Origin: Gordius sp. MW1
Lineage: Eukaryota; Nematomorpha; Gordioida; Gordea; Gordiidae
Length of the DNA: 64,000 nt
Assembly (NCBI GenBank): GCA_964036665.1
Contig: OZ038529.1
Location: 5,130,501-5,194,500 of the forward strand
Direction of reading: 5' to 3'
Shown here: positions 1 to 12,578 of the stretch, one piece after another
How positions within the stretch are numbered: position 1 is the first letter of the stretch
Layout: each line of letters opens with the position of its first letter
Made by a program: the position numbers and the translations under genes
The notes under the pieces: generated by a model
What the model saw: the letters and a program-made list of their open reading frames with translations, nothing else
What the model was told of the DNA's origin: nothing
Databases searched by the model: none

Positions 1-276
1 GCTTTATAAATAATTATAAAATAGTTAATTGTAAAAATTCGTGGATAATTTAAAGATATCTATTGATTTATATATATCAGGATTCTTTGTTTAAAGGATA
101 AAAAGCTGAGAAAGTATTTTAATTTAAAGGAAAAGTCATAAAATTCAATTGTGATTTATGATTCTACCTCGATTGGTTTGGAGATATTGATTTCGGGGGA
201 ATATAGTGAATCGTTAATTGATCGCTGCTTAGCAAAGTGGCCTAAATCATATTATAGCTTATATATAATTTAATAT

Positions 277-2751
277 TTAATTCAAAAAAAAATTATTACA
301 AAAAATATAATATATTTGTAACAAAAAATGATAAATTAATATACTTGGGGGCGGCCAAACGAAATTCATGTTCTGGGGAACATTAGGTGCGGGGTCTTCG
401 TCCTCTGGTAAATATGTCGGAACGTATTTATTTGAGGATTTTAACGGAAATTGCGGTTGTTGATTCAAGCCTACATGTAAAATTAAAACAAATAGTATAA
501 AAAAAATTATTGAGACATTTAACTGTAAAGAGAGACGAAAGTAGTCAACTTCAAAATGAGGAAGTTTAGGAATCATCAGTGTCAATGTCCATAGTAGTGT
601 TGTAAAAACGGGTGGGTTTTGTTTTGTTGATCTTTGGTTTTAATGGAATAAACATAAACGGATCAAAAATTTTTTGGTCTATTCATCTTAGTCGACCCCT
701 AGGCTTAGTCGAAATTTGAAAACCACACCAGAGTTGACCGTTAGTCCTGGTTGAACCAATGGTCGACCAAATGAAACCCGGCCGTATTTAAAAATTTGTC
801 AATAGCAACAAAATAAATTTTAACTTCTATTTTTAAAAATGAGGTAAGGCGTTTTCTCAGTTTTAATGAATTTTTTTATAATTAACGGAGGTATTTTTTT
901 TTAATTTTAGAATTATATCTTAAAAATGTGACATTTAAAATAGTTTCATATAAATATTTGTCCCGATCTATGAAGAGTTAGGTAGTAATTTTTAATTTTA
1001 ATTTAAAAACCGTGTTGATTAATTTTAATTTAGTTAACCCTTTAAAAAGTTGATTTAAAAGAATCAAATTTTTTAAGAATCGAAATTATTTTTTTTCGCA
1101 TTGCTAGCTTTGCTTATATTTTTATAGACATAGCTAAATATAAGAGAAAATTATAAGATGTTCCTAATTATATGCAAAAAAAATCAATTGAAACTTTCAG
1201 AATATGCTATACATTTATTAACCTTTACAACAAATATAAGATGACATATTGGGCTGCCAGTTAACCTCTTCGGCAATAAAGCAATAATTTGATATATAAA
1301 TCTGTAACAAGTATATAATCTTTCGAGGAAGAGGCAACAAAATTTTATCTTTTAAATTAATCGCGAGTTCTGACCACCTAATAACTTGGGCAATGGAGAG
1401 TTGTAGCCATAGACTAGATAGACTGTTCATCAACGCACAAAATGTGTACCCTTTTTTCCACCATTTTGATGTTAACATGGTAAAGGGGTGATCATATAGA
1501 TATTAGCAACTTTCGCAAATTAAATAATCTTAAAAAGGTAAATAAAAAATATTGAATTGGATACATGGGCGTACGCAGGGGGGGGGGGAATTTTAAAAAT
1601 ACAAAAACCCTCAAGAAAAAAAAAATTTGTTTTGCCCCCCCCCCTAATTTTGCTCTGCCCCACCCTCATTAGGCTCTGCTCCACCCTAATGTGGCTCGGC
1701 TCCCCCCCTCCGAATAGTCGAGACCTTTTTTTTTTTTTTTTTGCTCTCAGGAAAATTTTAGAAAAAATTTTTTTTTTAATCTGCCCCCCTCTAATTCAAA
1801 ACCTGCGTACGCCCATGATTGGATAGATATCAAAAACAGCTAAAAATTAAAAACTGCGATTAAAGTTCGTTTACTTAAATAGCGCCATCAATATTTTGTA
1901 TAATATTAATTTATTGCCCTTCGTTTTAATTTATAAACTAGTGAGGAAGGTAAATTGACTGTTATAGGGCAAAATTACATGGTTAAATACACCAGTTGCT
2001 CTCTTCAAAATGGAGGAAAATTTGACACACAATTAACCATATGCAACATATGGCATGAGCAGTCTATCTAGTCTATGGTTGTAGCACATTTTGGTCAAAC
2101 ATTAAAAAAAACGCTCGGTTTAATCATCAAGCCATCTATTAAAACAGACAAACGGCTATATAGAGAGGCACTGACCATTTAGAATCCAATTTTTCGCGTT
2201 CCCATTGGGGGTTAGCTCTAAATGTTGCTGAGCTGTAAGACCGAAGTTATTAGGTCCCTCTGGATCATAATTTACCCGTGGCATAACTTGCGGCTGCCAA
2301 TCAGGTACCATATTTTGCTGATGTTGTGGTAAATAATTGATGGTAGAGCCTGGGAATCTATTGTGCGCTATAGTGTATTGATCGAGCAAAGCATTGCTTC
2401 TAGAAGACATTTCGGGAGGCCCTAATGGGATAAGGGCCCCTTGAGAATGCTGACTTGGCTGATGATCTGGGACCTGGGGAGGGCCCGAGAGTTGACAAGA
2501 TGAGTTATTAATATCTTCAGGTACTGTTTGGGGCATGTAATAGACGTTGCGATATTCCATTCGACTATTATAGGTTTAGCAAAAAATATATTATATCCGT
2601 ATACATCTATTAATTTACAAAATTATTTTTACGAAATTTATAATAACTTGTGGCGATTTTTTGGGACAATATACTTACTTTTTAAAGTAGCATGCTGCCA
2701 TTTTTGAAACAAAGAATTCTCGTCTTTCTCAATGGGTTGAAGGCATCGATT
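277..2751 (-). CDS. Putative 3' exons of an unidentified Pro/Gln-rich protein
   Basis: I do not recognise this protein. Three minus-strand blocks can be joined in phase: 2751-2675, 2564-2176 and 470-277, giving about 219 residues up to a stop at 277. The first block follows a TTTTAG acceptor. For phase to agree it must use a GTATAT donor four bases beyond the stronger GTAAGT. The middle block is rich in Pro, Gln, Asn and Ser, as in activation regions of transcription factors. The last block holds an acidic stretch (PEDEDPAPNVP) and ends in a hydrophobic tail. The 1.7-kb intron would contain two MITEs. No domain, start codon or upstream exon is visible. The middle block is the most credible; the joins are inference. 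Confidence 0.35.
597..793. mobile_element. Decayed MITE, GTGTTGTAAAAACGG family
   Basis: The left end GTGTTGTAAAAACGG matches the better copy at 4156-4345 and is preceded by TA. The interior shares the GTCGACC and CTAGGCTTAGTCGAAAT-like segments. The right end (near 775-793) is degraded. It would lie inside the putative intron 471-2175. Confidence 0.5.
1408..2085. repeat. Distant inverted repeat, arms about 23 bp
   Basis: CCATAGACTAGATAGACTG at about 1408-1426 recurs inverted at about 2066-2084; a 23-bp comparison shows one mismatch. The arms flank about 640 bp containing a hAT-like MITE (1564-1817). They may be the ends of an old transposon into which the MITE inserted, but no matching target duplication was found. 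Confidence 0.35.
1564..1817. mobile_element. hAT-like MITE (CATGGGCGTACGCAGG ends)
   Basis: A 254-bp element with terminal inverted repeats CATGGGCGTACGCAGG / CCTGCGTACGCCCATG, flanked by a perfect 8-bp duplication ATTGGATA (1556-1563 and 1818-1825). The 8-bp duplication is the hAT-superfamily signature. The interior has G and C runs near the ends and AT-rich spacer, with no coding capacity. The GTACGC variant in the ends differs from the GTAGCC of the other copies. Confidence 0.85.
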
Positions 2752-3015
2752 CTAAAACGTGAAATAAAATAAAATTTTAAAAACATAATTTTATGTTTGA
2801 AAAGATTTTATCTTAAAAGTTGTCAATTTTAATAAACCTATTTAAAATTTTCAAGTTAATAACGCCATATTTTTTAAGAATATTTAAATCCTACGTTAGT
2901 CATTTATCAAAGGACATAGGTTAATTTGTCTGTCTTTTGTTTTTACCCAGATACGTGTAAGATGATAGCATGTTTAACAGCAAAATATTTCTTTATATTT
3001 GCTTTAATTTATATA

Positions 3016-3159
3016 CATGGGCGTAGCCAGCTTTGGAATTAGAGGGGGGCAAGAATGATTTAGGGAGGGGCAAAATTTTGGCCATAACTTAAATAAATTT
3101 TATTTTGGATTTAGAGGGGGGCAGCCGCCCCTCCCTATCCCCCCTTGGCTACGCCCATG
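3016..3159. mobile_element. hAT-like MITE, CATGGGCGTAGCCAG family
   Basis: A 144-bp element with ends CATGGGCGTAGCCAG / TTGGCTACGCCCATG. It is flanked by a perfect 8-bp duplication TTTATATA (3008-3015 and 3160-3167). Inside are mirrored G-rich and C-rich blocks, so a single strand could fold into one long hairpin. No coding capacity. Confidence 0.88.
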
Positions 3160-4155
3160 TTTATATATTACATCTTATAAAATTACATGTCAAACATATA
3201 CATTTTGGGACGCGGGTCTAAGCTTCTATTAAATATTGATGAAAAAATTTACATTGGACCTTTCCAAAGTTCTATTACCACTAAATTAGTTTATAATTTA
3301 TATTATATTGATCCTTGCTCACTATTTAAAAAAACTTTACTTAATGCCAGGCAAGTTGCCATTTTAGAGTATTAAGTGTGTATAAACAGTTACTAGTATT
3401 GTATGGCAGGTGCCGATTGCATTTACAAAAAATGGATTTTCCCATAAGCAAATCCCCTCTTTTCCCCATTTCTCATAGCATCTTTTATGCAAAATTTCAA
3501 CAAAAGAGTTTTTAATCAATAATTTATAAGGGGGGAGGGTATAGGATAAAAGTTTTTTTTGAAAAATAACCATATTCTCTTTAAGAGCAGTAGCCTATAT
3601 ATTTAGTGCGCATTTCTTTTAAACGTATTTATGATTATAAGAATCAAACAAAGCGAAGCTTGAAAGCCGATATCATCCCTCTCTTCAAATTAGGCAAGCT
3701 CATAAATGTTTTATTTACTTTGTAGTAAGGACTAGGTCCAGAAATCTCTTTAAATTTATTAGGTTTAAATGGTTGAGGCAAAATTAAGAAATTTGTCATT
3801 TTTTTAAGTAAAAAAGCCCACAAAATGTCAACAATCCGTTAAAAATATTTTAAATTAATATAAATTTATCCACCTTTCATGGAAGTAATGAATGTTTATA
3901 TTAGAAAAGTCGATTTGACATATTTAAATATATGGTATATTTTAGAATGTTTGAATTTTAATTAAGTTCACTCATTTTTACCCAAAATCGCTTTTATATT
4001 TGTAAATTAAAATGGTGATTAACATAGTTAGTAAAATATTCTTCTTTCAAACATTTTTTTTTGTATATAAACTATAAATTCAATAAACATTTCCTGGTCA
4101 TAAAATGGATGTTAAACGTTTCAATTTTAAAACATTTCAATTAAATACTCTTAAA

Positions 4156-4345
4156 TAGTGTTGTAAAAACGGCTAGGTTTTTGTTTGGTCGACCTTTTAG
4201 CTAAGAATAAGGGTCGAATCTGGTCGATTTATCGAATTTCGACCAAGCCTAGTAGTCGGCTAAGAAAATCAGACCAAAAAGTTTATGTTTAGCCGATCAA
4301 AGGCAAAGGCCAACCGAGCAAAACACAGCCGTTTTTACAACACTA
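4156..4345. mobile_element. MITE with TAGTGTTGTAAAAACGGCT ends
   Basis: A 190-bp element with a 19-bp terminal inverted repeat: TAGTGTTGTAAAAACGGCT at the left and its inverse at 4327-4345. The interior contains further inverted GGTCGACC-type segments. No 8-bp duplication matches; if the terminal TA is the target, a TA-targeting (Tc1/mariner-like) source is possible. A second, worn copy lies at 597-793. Confidence 0.75.
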
Positions 4346-5217
4346 CTATACAACTCATTTACAATATGTGTGGTGTACACGTATTAGCGCTTAAATCTCC
4401 AATCCTTTAATAGAAGGAGGGATTAAAATTTACGAGAGTATTAATCATTAATTAATGTCGATACTCCCCAGCTCTGGCTGGAATGTCTCCTAATGATTTA
4501 ATGTGTTTTACGTTCACTCTGTCGCTAATAAGATCTCTGCCAGATGATGCCCGTCATTAAATAAAAAATACATTAAACGACGCTTCTTTTTACACGGGCA
4601 GGCATTAGGCACGGCATCTCAGGTTTCCGTGTCACGCGTCGCACCTCAAATATACTAAAAACTAAGAAATTTAATAGCTCACCACATAGTTAATTTTAGT
4701 GCTTTTCATTTACTAGCTATGTCTGTGTAAATGACATTTTAATTGACTTTAATCTTTTTCATCATTAATTAATAGTGAGCTCGAAACAATTTTTTAATCA
4801 TTGTTGTTCGTCGTATTACCTAAAATTTGCCTCACTTTTATGTTGGCTGATAAGGATCTTTTTTCCCCCAGTATAATAATTATAACATTTTTATATTGTT
4901 GAGCGATTACAATACACTCCTTAACCCATCACCACTTGTCAAAAAATGTCAAGTGAAGCATTATGTAATGTAAGGTAATGTGTGATAATGCATATAATGC
5001 ATTTCAACCGTTTAACTATTAACTAATATTTGAAGCGCTGTCGCCAAATGCTATGTCAATTCTTGTTTTGTCGCTACCATATAGATAAAGGAATTAATAG
5101 TTATACAGCTGATTAAGACGCTACCCACTTATGTTTTAATGGCGACTTATAAATTTTTTTTTGTGTATTTCTAGGTTTAGATGCAGTAATTATACTTAGA
5201 TTTTTAACGGTATAATA

Positions 5218-5379
5218 CATGGGCGTAGCCAGGGGCTGACAGGGAGGGGCGGCTGCCCCCCTCTAAATCCAAAAAATCCTAGAAAATTTATTGAATTATG
5301 ACAAAAACTTGAAAAATTGTTATTTTGCCTCCCTAAATCATTATTGCCCCCTCTAATTCCAATCCTAGCCACGCCCATG
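5218..5379. mobile_element. hAT-like MITE, CATGGGCGTAGCCAG family
   Basis: A 162-bp element with ends CATGGGCGTAGCCAGG / CTAGCCACGCCCATG and a perfect 8-bp target duplication GTATAATA (5210-5217 and 5380-5387). The interior AAATCCAAAAAATCCTAG segment is shared with the copies at 6566, 14450 and 34587. Confidence 0.88.
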
Positions 5380-6565
5380 GTATAATAACTTCTATTTTAA
5401 ATTATTATATTGTAATTTCGATATCTCCACAAAACTAATCAATATATTTAAATCTGTTTTTAAAATTCTTACATTATAGGTACCATTTAGCTAAATCGGA
5501 ATAAAACAAATTAATTTTTAAATATTGTAAACAAGGGTGACACTAGAATGGAAACGATAAAATAAACAGCGGGCGATCTTACGTTATTATGTAAAAAGGT
5601 GTATTTTAGATTTTAATTTTTATGATATACATTAATTTGGGTATAATGAATTATGCACATCTTCGAATTAACAAAACAAAAAATTTACATACAGTGAACC
5701 CGATTATTATAGTATGCATAAAATCTCATAGGTTTTAGCCAAAATCTGTATATAATACAAAATTATTTTTATTTATTGAAAAGAACACAAGAATGGAAGG
5801 GTTGTTAAATTAACAGCGGGAGATCTCAAGTTATATCTCAAGACATAGTTTCACACAATATGGGCGAACTTGTAAAGTCTATTATCAATATTAAGGACCC
5901 CGAAGTACAAATTGAGTGCATGTTGTGGATATTAATTAACCCTGGTAGTGTTAAAAATGTTATAATTCTCATAATAACAATAATCAAGTATTTTACAAAT
6001 CACAATGTGAAATAATAGATGTAAAGGCGTAGGATTAGTGGTAGTGGTATGTTATTATAATCAAGGACATGCTACCTTAGGTCAAATGAAGACTTTCTCA
6101 GAAGGACCTAGTGTGAGTATATTGTTATACTGTGACAATAGTATAAATTCTTTAAAATGACTATTTGTAATCGCGAGAACAAATATTTGTAATCTTGGTT
6201 TTGGTGTTGCCCTTAACCTTTAGTGACTTTGATAAAATGATTTATATTATGTAAAATTAACTAATTTTTTTTGCATTATTTCACATGAAAATTTTTTAGA
6301 AATTATTCCCAACGTTAAGAAATAAATGAGATATATAGGTTTAAAATGAGCTTATAAATTATATTAGCTAAATAGCCACGCGAAATTAAATCGCACAACT
6401 CCCGTCTCAAAGATACAATTACCAGCTTTTTTCATAATTGTGGAAATTAACAAGAGCAAAGTTCAATTATTAATTGTAAAATGATTTAGTATATTATTAT
6501 AATTATCGTGTCCTCTGCCCTTAAATAAACCTTAACTAAACATTATTTTTATATTTAAACTCAAG

Positions 6566-6694
6566 GGCTAGCTAGGCGGCTCCCCCCCTTTAAATCCAAA
6601 AATCTGAAATTTATTAAAATTATGGCTAAAATTACAAAAAATAATCATTTGCCCCTCCTTAAAATTTTATTGCCCCTCTATTTCCAATGTTTTA
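6566..6694. mobile_element. Degraded copy of the CATGGGCGTAGCCAG MITE
   Basis: The core GGCTAGCTAGGCGGCTCCCC followed by TTTAAATCCAAAAATCTG and a C-rich GCCCCTC right part matches the interior of intact copies. Both extreme ends are eroded and no target duplication can be assigned, so this is an older insertion. Confidence 0.55.
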
Positions 6695-8574
6695 CCTAAA
6701 ATCATTAATCTTTTAAATTTTCATAATTCGCGGGTAATTGGGTAAGTGATTCTCGATCTTAAAAATAATACGAAACTAACAAGTGCAAAAGCATGTGGAG
6801 AATTTAAAAATGGCAACAGACTTAAGTTTTGTTAATGAAAAGGTGCGCTTAGGTGATAATACAAATCCCTAACCATAGATAGATTATTACTATGATTGTG
6901 ACCCTGTCGAGTGTTTTTGTAAATGTTAGCTAGAAATTTGATCTGCTTAAAACCTCTTCGCGACAAATGGCTGGTAAAAACATTGCTAAGGTGCAATGTA
7001 TCATCTATATGTATGTTTGTGTGGCATTGAACAAGTAGTGGAGATTATCTAGTGTCCTTAAATTGTCCGGCTTTTAGGTAGATTAATACAAAAGGAAAGG
7101 GTTTAAGGTGTGTGTCCAACATCATGTATAATTTGTCCATAAATTTGTAAAGATCATTCACTAAGACTAGGAATAATAGAGGGAAACGAAATGTAAAAAA
7201 CCTGTAAATCATAGATTAATAAGGACGACTATGTAGGTATTATATTGTAATAATAGACAATAATTGTATGGTGTGGTTGGACATTGAATAGCAGACAAAG
7301 CGGCTATTAAAACCCTCTTCCCCTTTCTCAAATAGATAACCAGAGCTTATATTTTGCAATAAAGTTAATTACAGCCCTTATCGACCATATTTTTATGAAA
7401 CATGTAAATGACTTACATTATTTTCATAAATAACTATCTTATCGGTATTTAGTAATTAATGAGGGGTTAAATACACCTTTAGATGGTAAGTCCCAATTCA
7501 AAAATTATAATAATTAATTCATCTGAAACCTGGATTAAAAGTTTGTTCAAGTTCTGTTTGTCAAATTGAAAAAAAATTACATTTTTAGCAGGTTTTGATA
7601 TTTTTGGAGTCTATGTAGAAGTGCGATGTAAATTTTTTGACTTTGTCTTAGTGAATAAAACAACAAGATTAATAAAAATTAAGGATTACACTATTCCCAC
7701 ACCATTTCTGACCATGGTAATAGAGTAGGGTGTTGTTATACGAGAGTTATTTACTTAAAAGATTATTTACATTGCAATGTAATGTTTTTTTCACACGGAT
7801 TTTTAGAGTAAACATTAGCGATTTAATTAAAAGAAGGGAGAAAGAAAAAACAATTACACAAATTACATGCATCAATTAGTGACTATTAAAAGTAGGGAAG
7901 AGGTCGAGAAGTCATCCAATAAAGTTTTTAGGGGAGAGGGGGGAAGTGGACTGGCGCCAGGAATTGCTTTAGAAAGACTGCAACGGAATCAGTTAGTGAG
8001 AATTGATTTAGGATCGTAGATAATTAATGCTCTTTGCCTCCGTTACCCTGCTGCCTATTATGTGACTTTTACAGTGAAAGAAGGAAGATCTATCATATCA
8101 ACTACTAGATGTTGTTGTTGTTGTCGTAATTGGTTTTAGGCAGAAAATTGATGAGGACCTCAAGCTGGTAGAATATTTGTGACCACACGGCAACACAATT
8201 AAGGAAGTCTTATCATTAGTGTTCAGTTCACTGAAATTAGGTGATTTACTCGTCATTGTCGCATTGTGTAGGTAGAATAAAAATTGATTTATGCTTTTGT
8301 TAAGTTTGGTGTTTTAAAAATTTGGCGTACCTTGTCACTCACTGAGCATTATATTTTACAATTTTAAAGTTAATTGAAAAATTTTCCTAGTTCTGAAGCT
8401 TATTATTATACTTTTTTAAACTTATTTATATTTTTTAAGTTAATTGCGGTATACTCCTAAATGGGGTTATTATTATCTCCTTCAAAATATGCCGATAAGC
8501 TTATAAAATAATTAGAATCATTTTGATTATGATAGATGTGCAATGAAAAATGGGTCTATGGTATCAAAGATTGG

Positions 8575-8748
8575 CTTGGGGGTAGCCAGGTTGACTGGGG
8601 GTGTGGGGGATATAGTCTGGTAACGATTTAGGTAGGGGGCAATGATATTTTTGGTACTTAATTTTGATGATTTTTTAAGCATATATATGAATTCTGGATT
8701 TAAATGGGGGTGGGTGGCTCTTTTCCCTCCCTCTGGCCCAGGTCCATG
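8575..8748. mobile_element. Degraded copy of the CATGGGCGTAGCCAG MITE
   Basis: The left part GGGGGTAGCCAGG and the right part GGGTGGCTC...GGTCCATG correspond to the family ends, with AACGATTTAGGTAGGGGGCA-like interior. The ends have diverged and no convincing target duplication remains. Confidence 0.5.
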
Positions 8749-11700
8749 AGGAATGAGAACAGTTTCAATAAATTTTTCAATATATTAGTCAGCAAGCCCC
8801 CCCCCCCCCCCCCTCAAAGAATTTTTATTTAAGAAAATAAAACCAAAGAAAGATTTATTTGAACTGTGCTTTCGTAAGGTCCAATTTATTTAAAAAAAAC
8901 AAAATGACATAATAATATGTTAAGTTTTTCAACAAAAATAGCTAATGAATATATTTATTATCCTAGTAAATTGATAATATTGCAATTAAGAATTTAGTAT
9001 ATTTTAATTATTATAAAACTAATTAAACTATAATTTTATTAATTTTGCTCTAGTATCATTCAGTTTCATTCACCACTTGTTTAATCTAATGACGCGTTTA
9101 TAAAATAATCCCAAAAATTATTTAATGCTTAATTTCACTTAAACCTAAATTATTATTTACCAAATCTAAAAAGTTTATATAATTTGGTAATAAGCAACTA
9201 ATTGTAAATTATGAAAATTAAGATAGGTTTCAAATAAAACTAAGCTATTTTTCGACTTAGGTAAGATGAAACCGTTGGAACGGGAGTTTTTTTGGGATGA
9301 TACTTTACCATGATAAATATGATATTTTAATCCTACCCATATAAGACACGTGTAATATAATATTATTTTATATAAACTAATAATATACTTGCACAACAGG
9401 CTAAACCGCACGGTCTTGATTTCGTAGAGAATATTTGAATCTTGTTGGAGATAATAAAAATGAGGTAGTATCACTTTCAGCCTGTGTAAATTTAATATCT
9501 TTAAGGAATTAAAGGATCAAGTGGTTACGAGTTTGCTTGAAAAAGGAGACAAATTTAATCGAGTAAATAGATCCCTCCTTTATGTGATACTAGGAGGATT
9601 AAGAATTTTTTTTGAGATAATAATTAACTTTAAAACTGACACTCAGTGTGTTATGCTTAAAGATATGTTATAATTATAATCAATACAGAGCTATTGAACT
9701 GAAAAAGATTTAGTATTAAAAGATTCCTATTTGTTAGAACTTGCCTGTCACTCATAATTAAATTGACATCGAGGGTTGATTAATTTAAACATGAAGACGA
9801 GAATTAATAAGCTAGAATGTCACTAGGACTAGGCAAAGGTTTCCGAGCTCTATAGGTTTGACTTGACACTAAATACATACCTGAATAAAAAAAAATTAAC
9901 TATTTTTTAAAAAGTTTGTGTTAGAAATCATTTAATTTTTATTTTATAAATCAAGTTTCATGGGGAGGGTGGGCATTTTAAAGATCATTGAAGAGGAAAT
10001 TATAACATTTTTTTTATCAAAAATTTGCGTTTTAGATGTCAATAGCGGAAATTTTTTCCATTTAATCCTTGAGGTATTTTGAACATTATAGGAGGGGGAA
10101 TTTTCAACTCAACCCCTATCTCCCTCGAAAAGACACTTTAATTTAAAATAAAAGAATCAAGAGACAAAGTTTAACCAAATCAGATAAAATTAACATTGAG
10201 GCTGAATAGGGAGGAAAGTCTTGAGATTATTCTTTGAAAATTAAAAACTTAAATTTTTTTATAATAAATTTTTATCACAATGCATGCTTAGTTCAATTAT
10301 TCAATTTTGAGATTTTTTTCTTAACAACCACTTGAAAAAATTAAGGAGATGTGTTAAATGTTACAAACTTCACTTATTTAAATAACAATTAACTAACATA
10401 AATCTTTGTTTTTTAATTGAAATAAAACTAATAATATGTAAAAACAATAATTTATTTATATTGTATTAATCAACAAATTCCTAAAAAATATTAAGTTAAT
10501 TTTATTTAGCCAAACTTTACAGCCACGTTTAAAAAAGTTTTACGAATTAAAAATAAATCAATATATAATAATGAGAGTGATTGTGAAAGGGAATAAAATA
10601 TTTGTAGACAAGGATGTATTTTAGTAATTAAACCTTAACATTGATTAATTATCAGTTTTTATAAAAGTAAAATAATTAAAATCTAAATGTATTTTATTAA
10701 CATTTCCAATCACACTCAGTTTTAAATTGCTTACTATTTTTTTAGCAAATAAAAACTTTAGTTTATTTTATTAAGGTAAGTATACATATTTGTGAACATG
10801 AATGAAATCAATAAAAAAAAAGTTAGGTATTATAAATATTTGGGAAACATTCCGATATTGCTATTACAAATAGTAATGCCGATTTTTTGTCTTATCAAAA
10901 AATAAGTTTTTGATTATAATCGATAGATTAATATATTAGCCGTATCCATAACATAATCAATGTTTTTAATAAAAAGCTTAGCGTGAGCGTTAGTGCGTTT
11001 TTGATCAAGAAAAGATCTTTTCCTACCTAAGCAAAAACATGTCAAAATTAAATTATCCAATAAAATATGAGATATCTTAGTTTTTTAGCAGCCCATTTTA
11101 TGTGGGTGAAGTTGAATCGTGTAAATTGATAAAGTGCTGTTTTTATATTATAAATAACACGCATAATTAAAATTAGTGTCCAACATGTTTGTAAAAATAA
11201 AATAAAATATTAACTTCCATAACGTCACCCAATAAATTATCGTATTATTTTTAATTATTGGAAAGGGAAATAAATCAAAAAGCCTACGAGAAGCTTATTC
11301 AAAATAGGGCCTATTTTATCTTAGATTTCTTTCAAGAAATGATAATAACTTTTTTAATCCTAATTTTAGAGGATATATATAGTTTTGTTAGCAACAATCG
11401 GTTTAAAATGCATTAAGTAATGGTATCTAGATTTAATCTCACATCACATGTTTTATTTTAATATGTTTATTCATATTAATTAAGTTAAAAAAAATTTTAC
11501 AAAAGAAATGTTCTTTTATTAGCAAAATTTTCACAGTCTCTATAAATTTTTCACAGCAGTATCTATACTTTCAGCTCATTTTTAAGTTAAGAATTTGGTA
11601 ATCGTCGAAAATAGACAGGGGCAAATTTTATTATCATGAGATCATAATATACATAGCATATATATTAATGGGCTACATGGTATCGAACGATTAACTATAG

Positions 11701-12262
11701 TTTTTGCTAGCAAATTTAACCTATTAAAGTAGATGAATAAAAATTGTGTCTGAAACACGATACTCAAGCATTTCCTAGTTATTCAAACACTTCTATTATC
11801 ATCGACAAAAGGTCATGCCTTTATTTGCTAAACTATTCGCAATTCTATTAATAACCAATATAAACTAATATTCCAATTACAAAAATAAATAAAAAAATTT
11901 ATAAAATAAATTAATTATTACTAAGAATGTTAATAGCCCTCTCTATGTTAGAAAATATATTGTGGTTCAAAAATAGGTATTAGATTATTTGAATATTGAG
12001 TGAAGAAGTGGCAGGGGTATGTGAGATTTAACTAGATTTTTTGGTTATTTTGCTGCCAGTCCATTTTAAATAAGAGTATTCTTTAAAATAGAAGCTTCAA
12101 AATTAGAGGTCTATAATCTCATTTTCTAGTCATTAGTACGTCCCTTTACTAATTAATTTTTGATAATATTTTACTAAGGTGGGTAAATTAAGAAATGAAT
12201 ATACCAAAATCGTCAATTTTTAAATATTTGGGACCATATTTTAAAGTTGCTTTAAACTTACA

Positions 12263-12411
12263 CATGGGCGGAACCAGCATTGGGATTAGAGGGAGGCAAT
12301 AATGATTTAGGGAGGAGCTAAATGATCATTTTATGAAATTTTACCCATAATTTTAATAGATTTTAAAATATCTGGATTTAAAAGCTGCCCTCCCCCTTGG
12401 CTACTCCCATG
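12263..12411. mobile_element. hAT-like MITE just upstream of the BTB gene
   Basis: A 149-bp element beginning CATGGGCGGAACCAGC and ending CTTGGCTACTCCCATG. The flanks AACTTACA and AACTTATA differ by one base in eight. It sits about 150 bp upstream of the splice acceptor before the BTB coding exon, inside the inferred 5' intron. Confidence 0.8.
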
Positions 12412-12578
12412 AACTTATACATATATCATAGAACCACTATTTAATTAATGTTTTGATAAAATTCGAGACAAAAGCTGTTTCCCTTTCTCCAACAATCAAC
12501 TTTGAAGCTTTAATAACAGTGCCTAAATGATTGGTTTAATTATAGTTTTTATTTTAGGTTTATAAATCGATTACCAAA

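Larger units (their letters stand above)
2755..12540. other. Gene-free AT-rich stretch with scattered MITEs
   Basis: No exon chain with recognisable protein content was found on either strand over almost 10 kb. The stretch is AT-rich, with short homopolymer runs (a C run at about 8796-8813) and the MITE copies listed separately at 3016, 4156, 5218, 6566, 8575 and 12263. Short open frames (for example 9175-9474) have low-complexity AT-driven composition and no motif. Regulatory DNA cannot be excluded. Confidence 0.6.
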
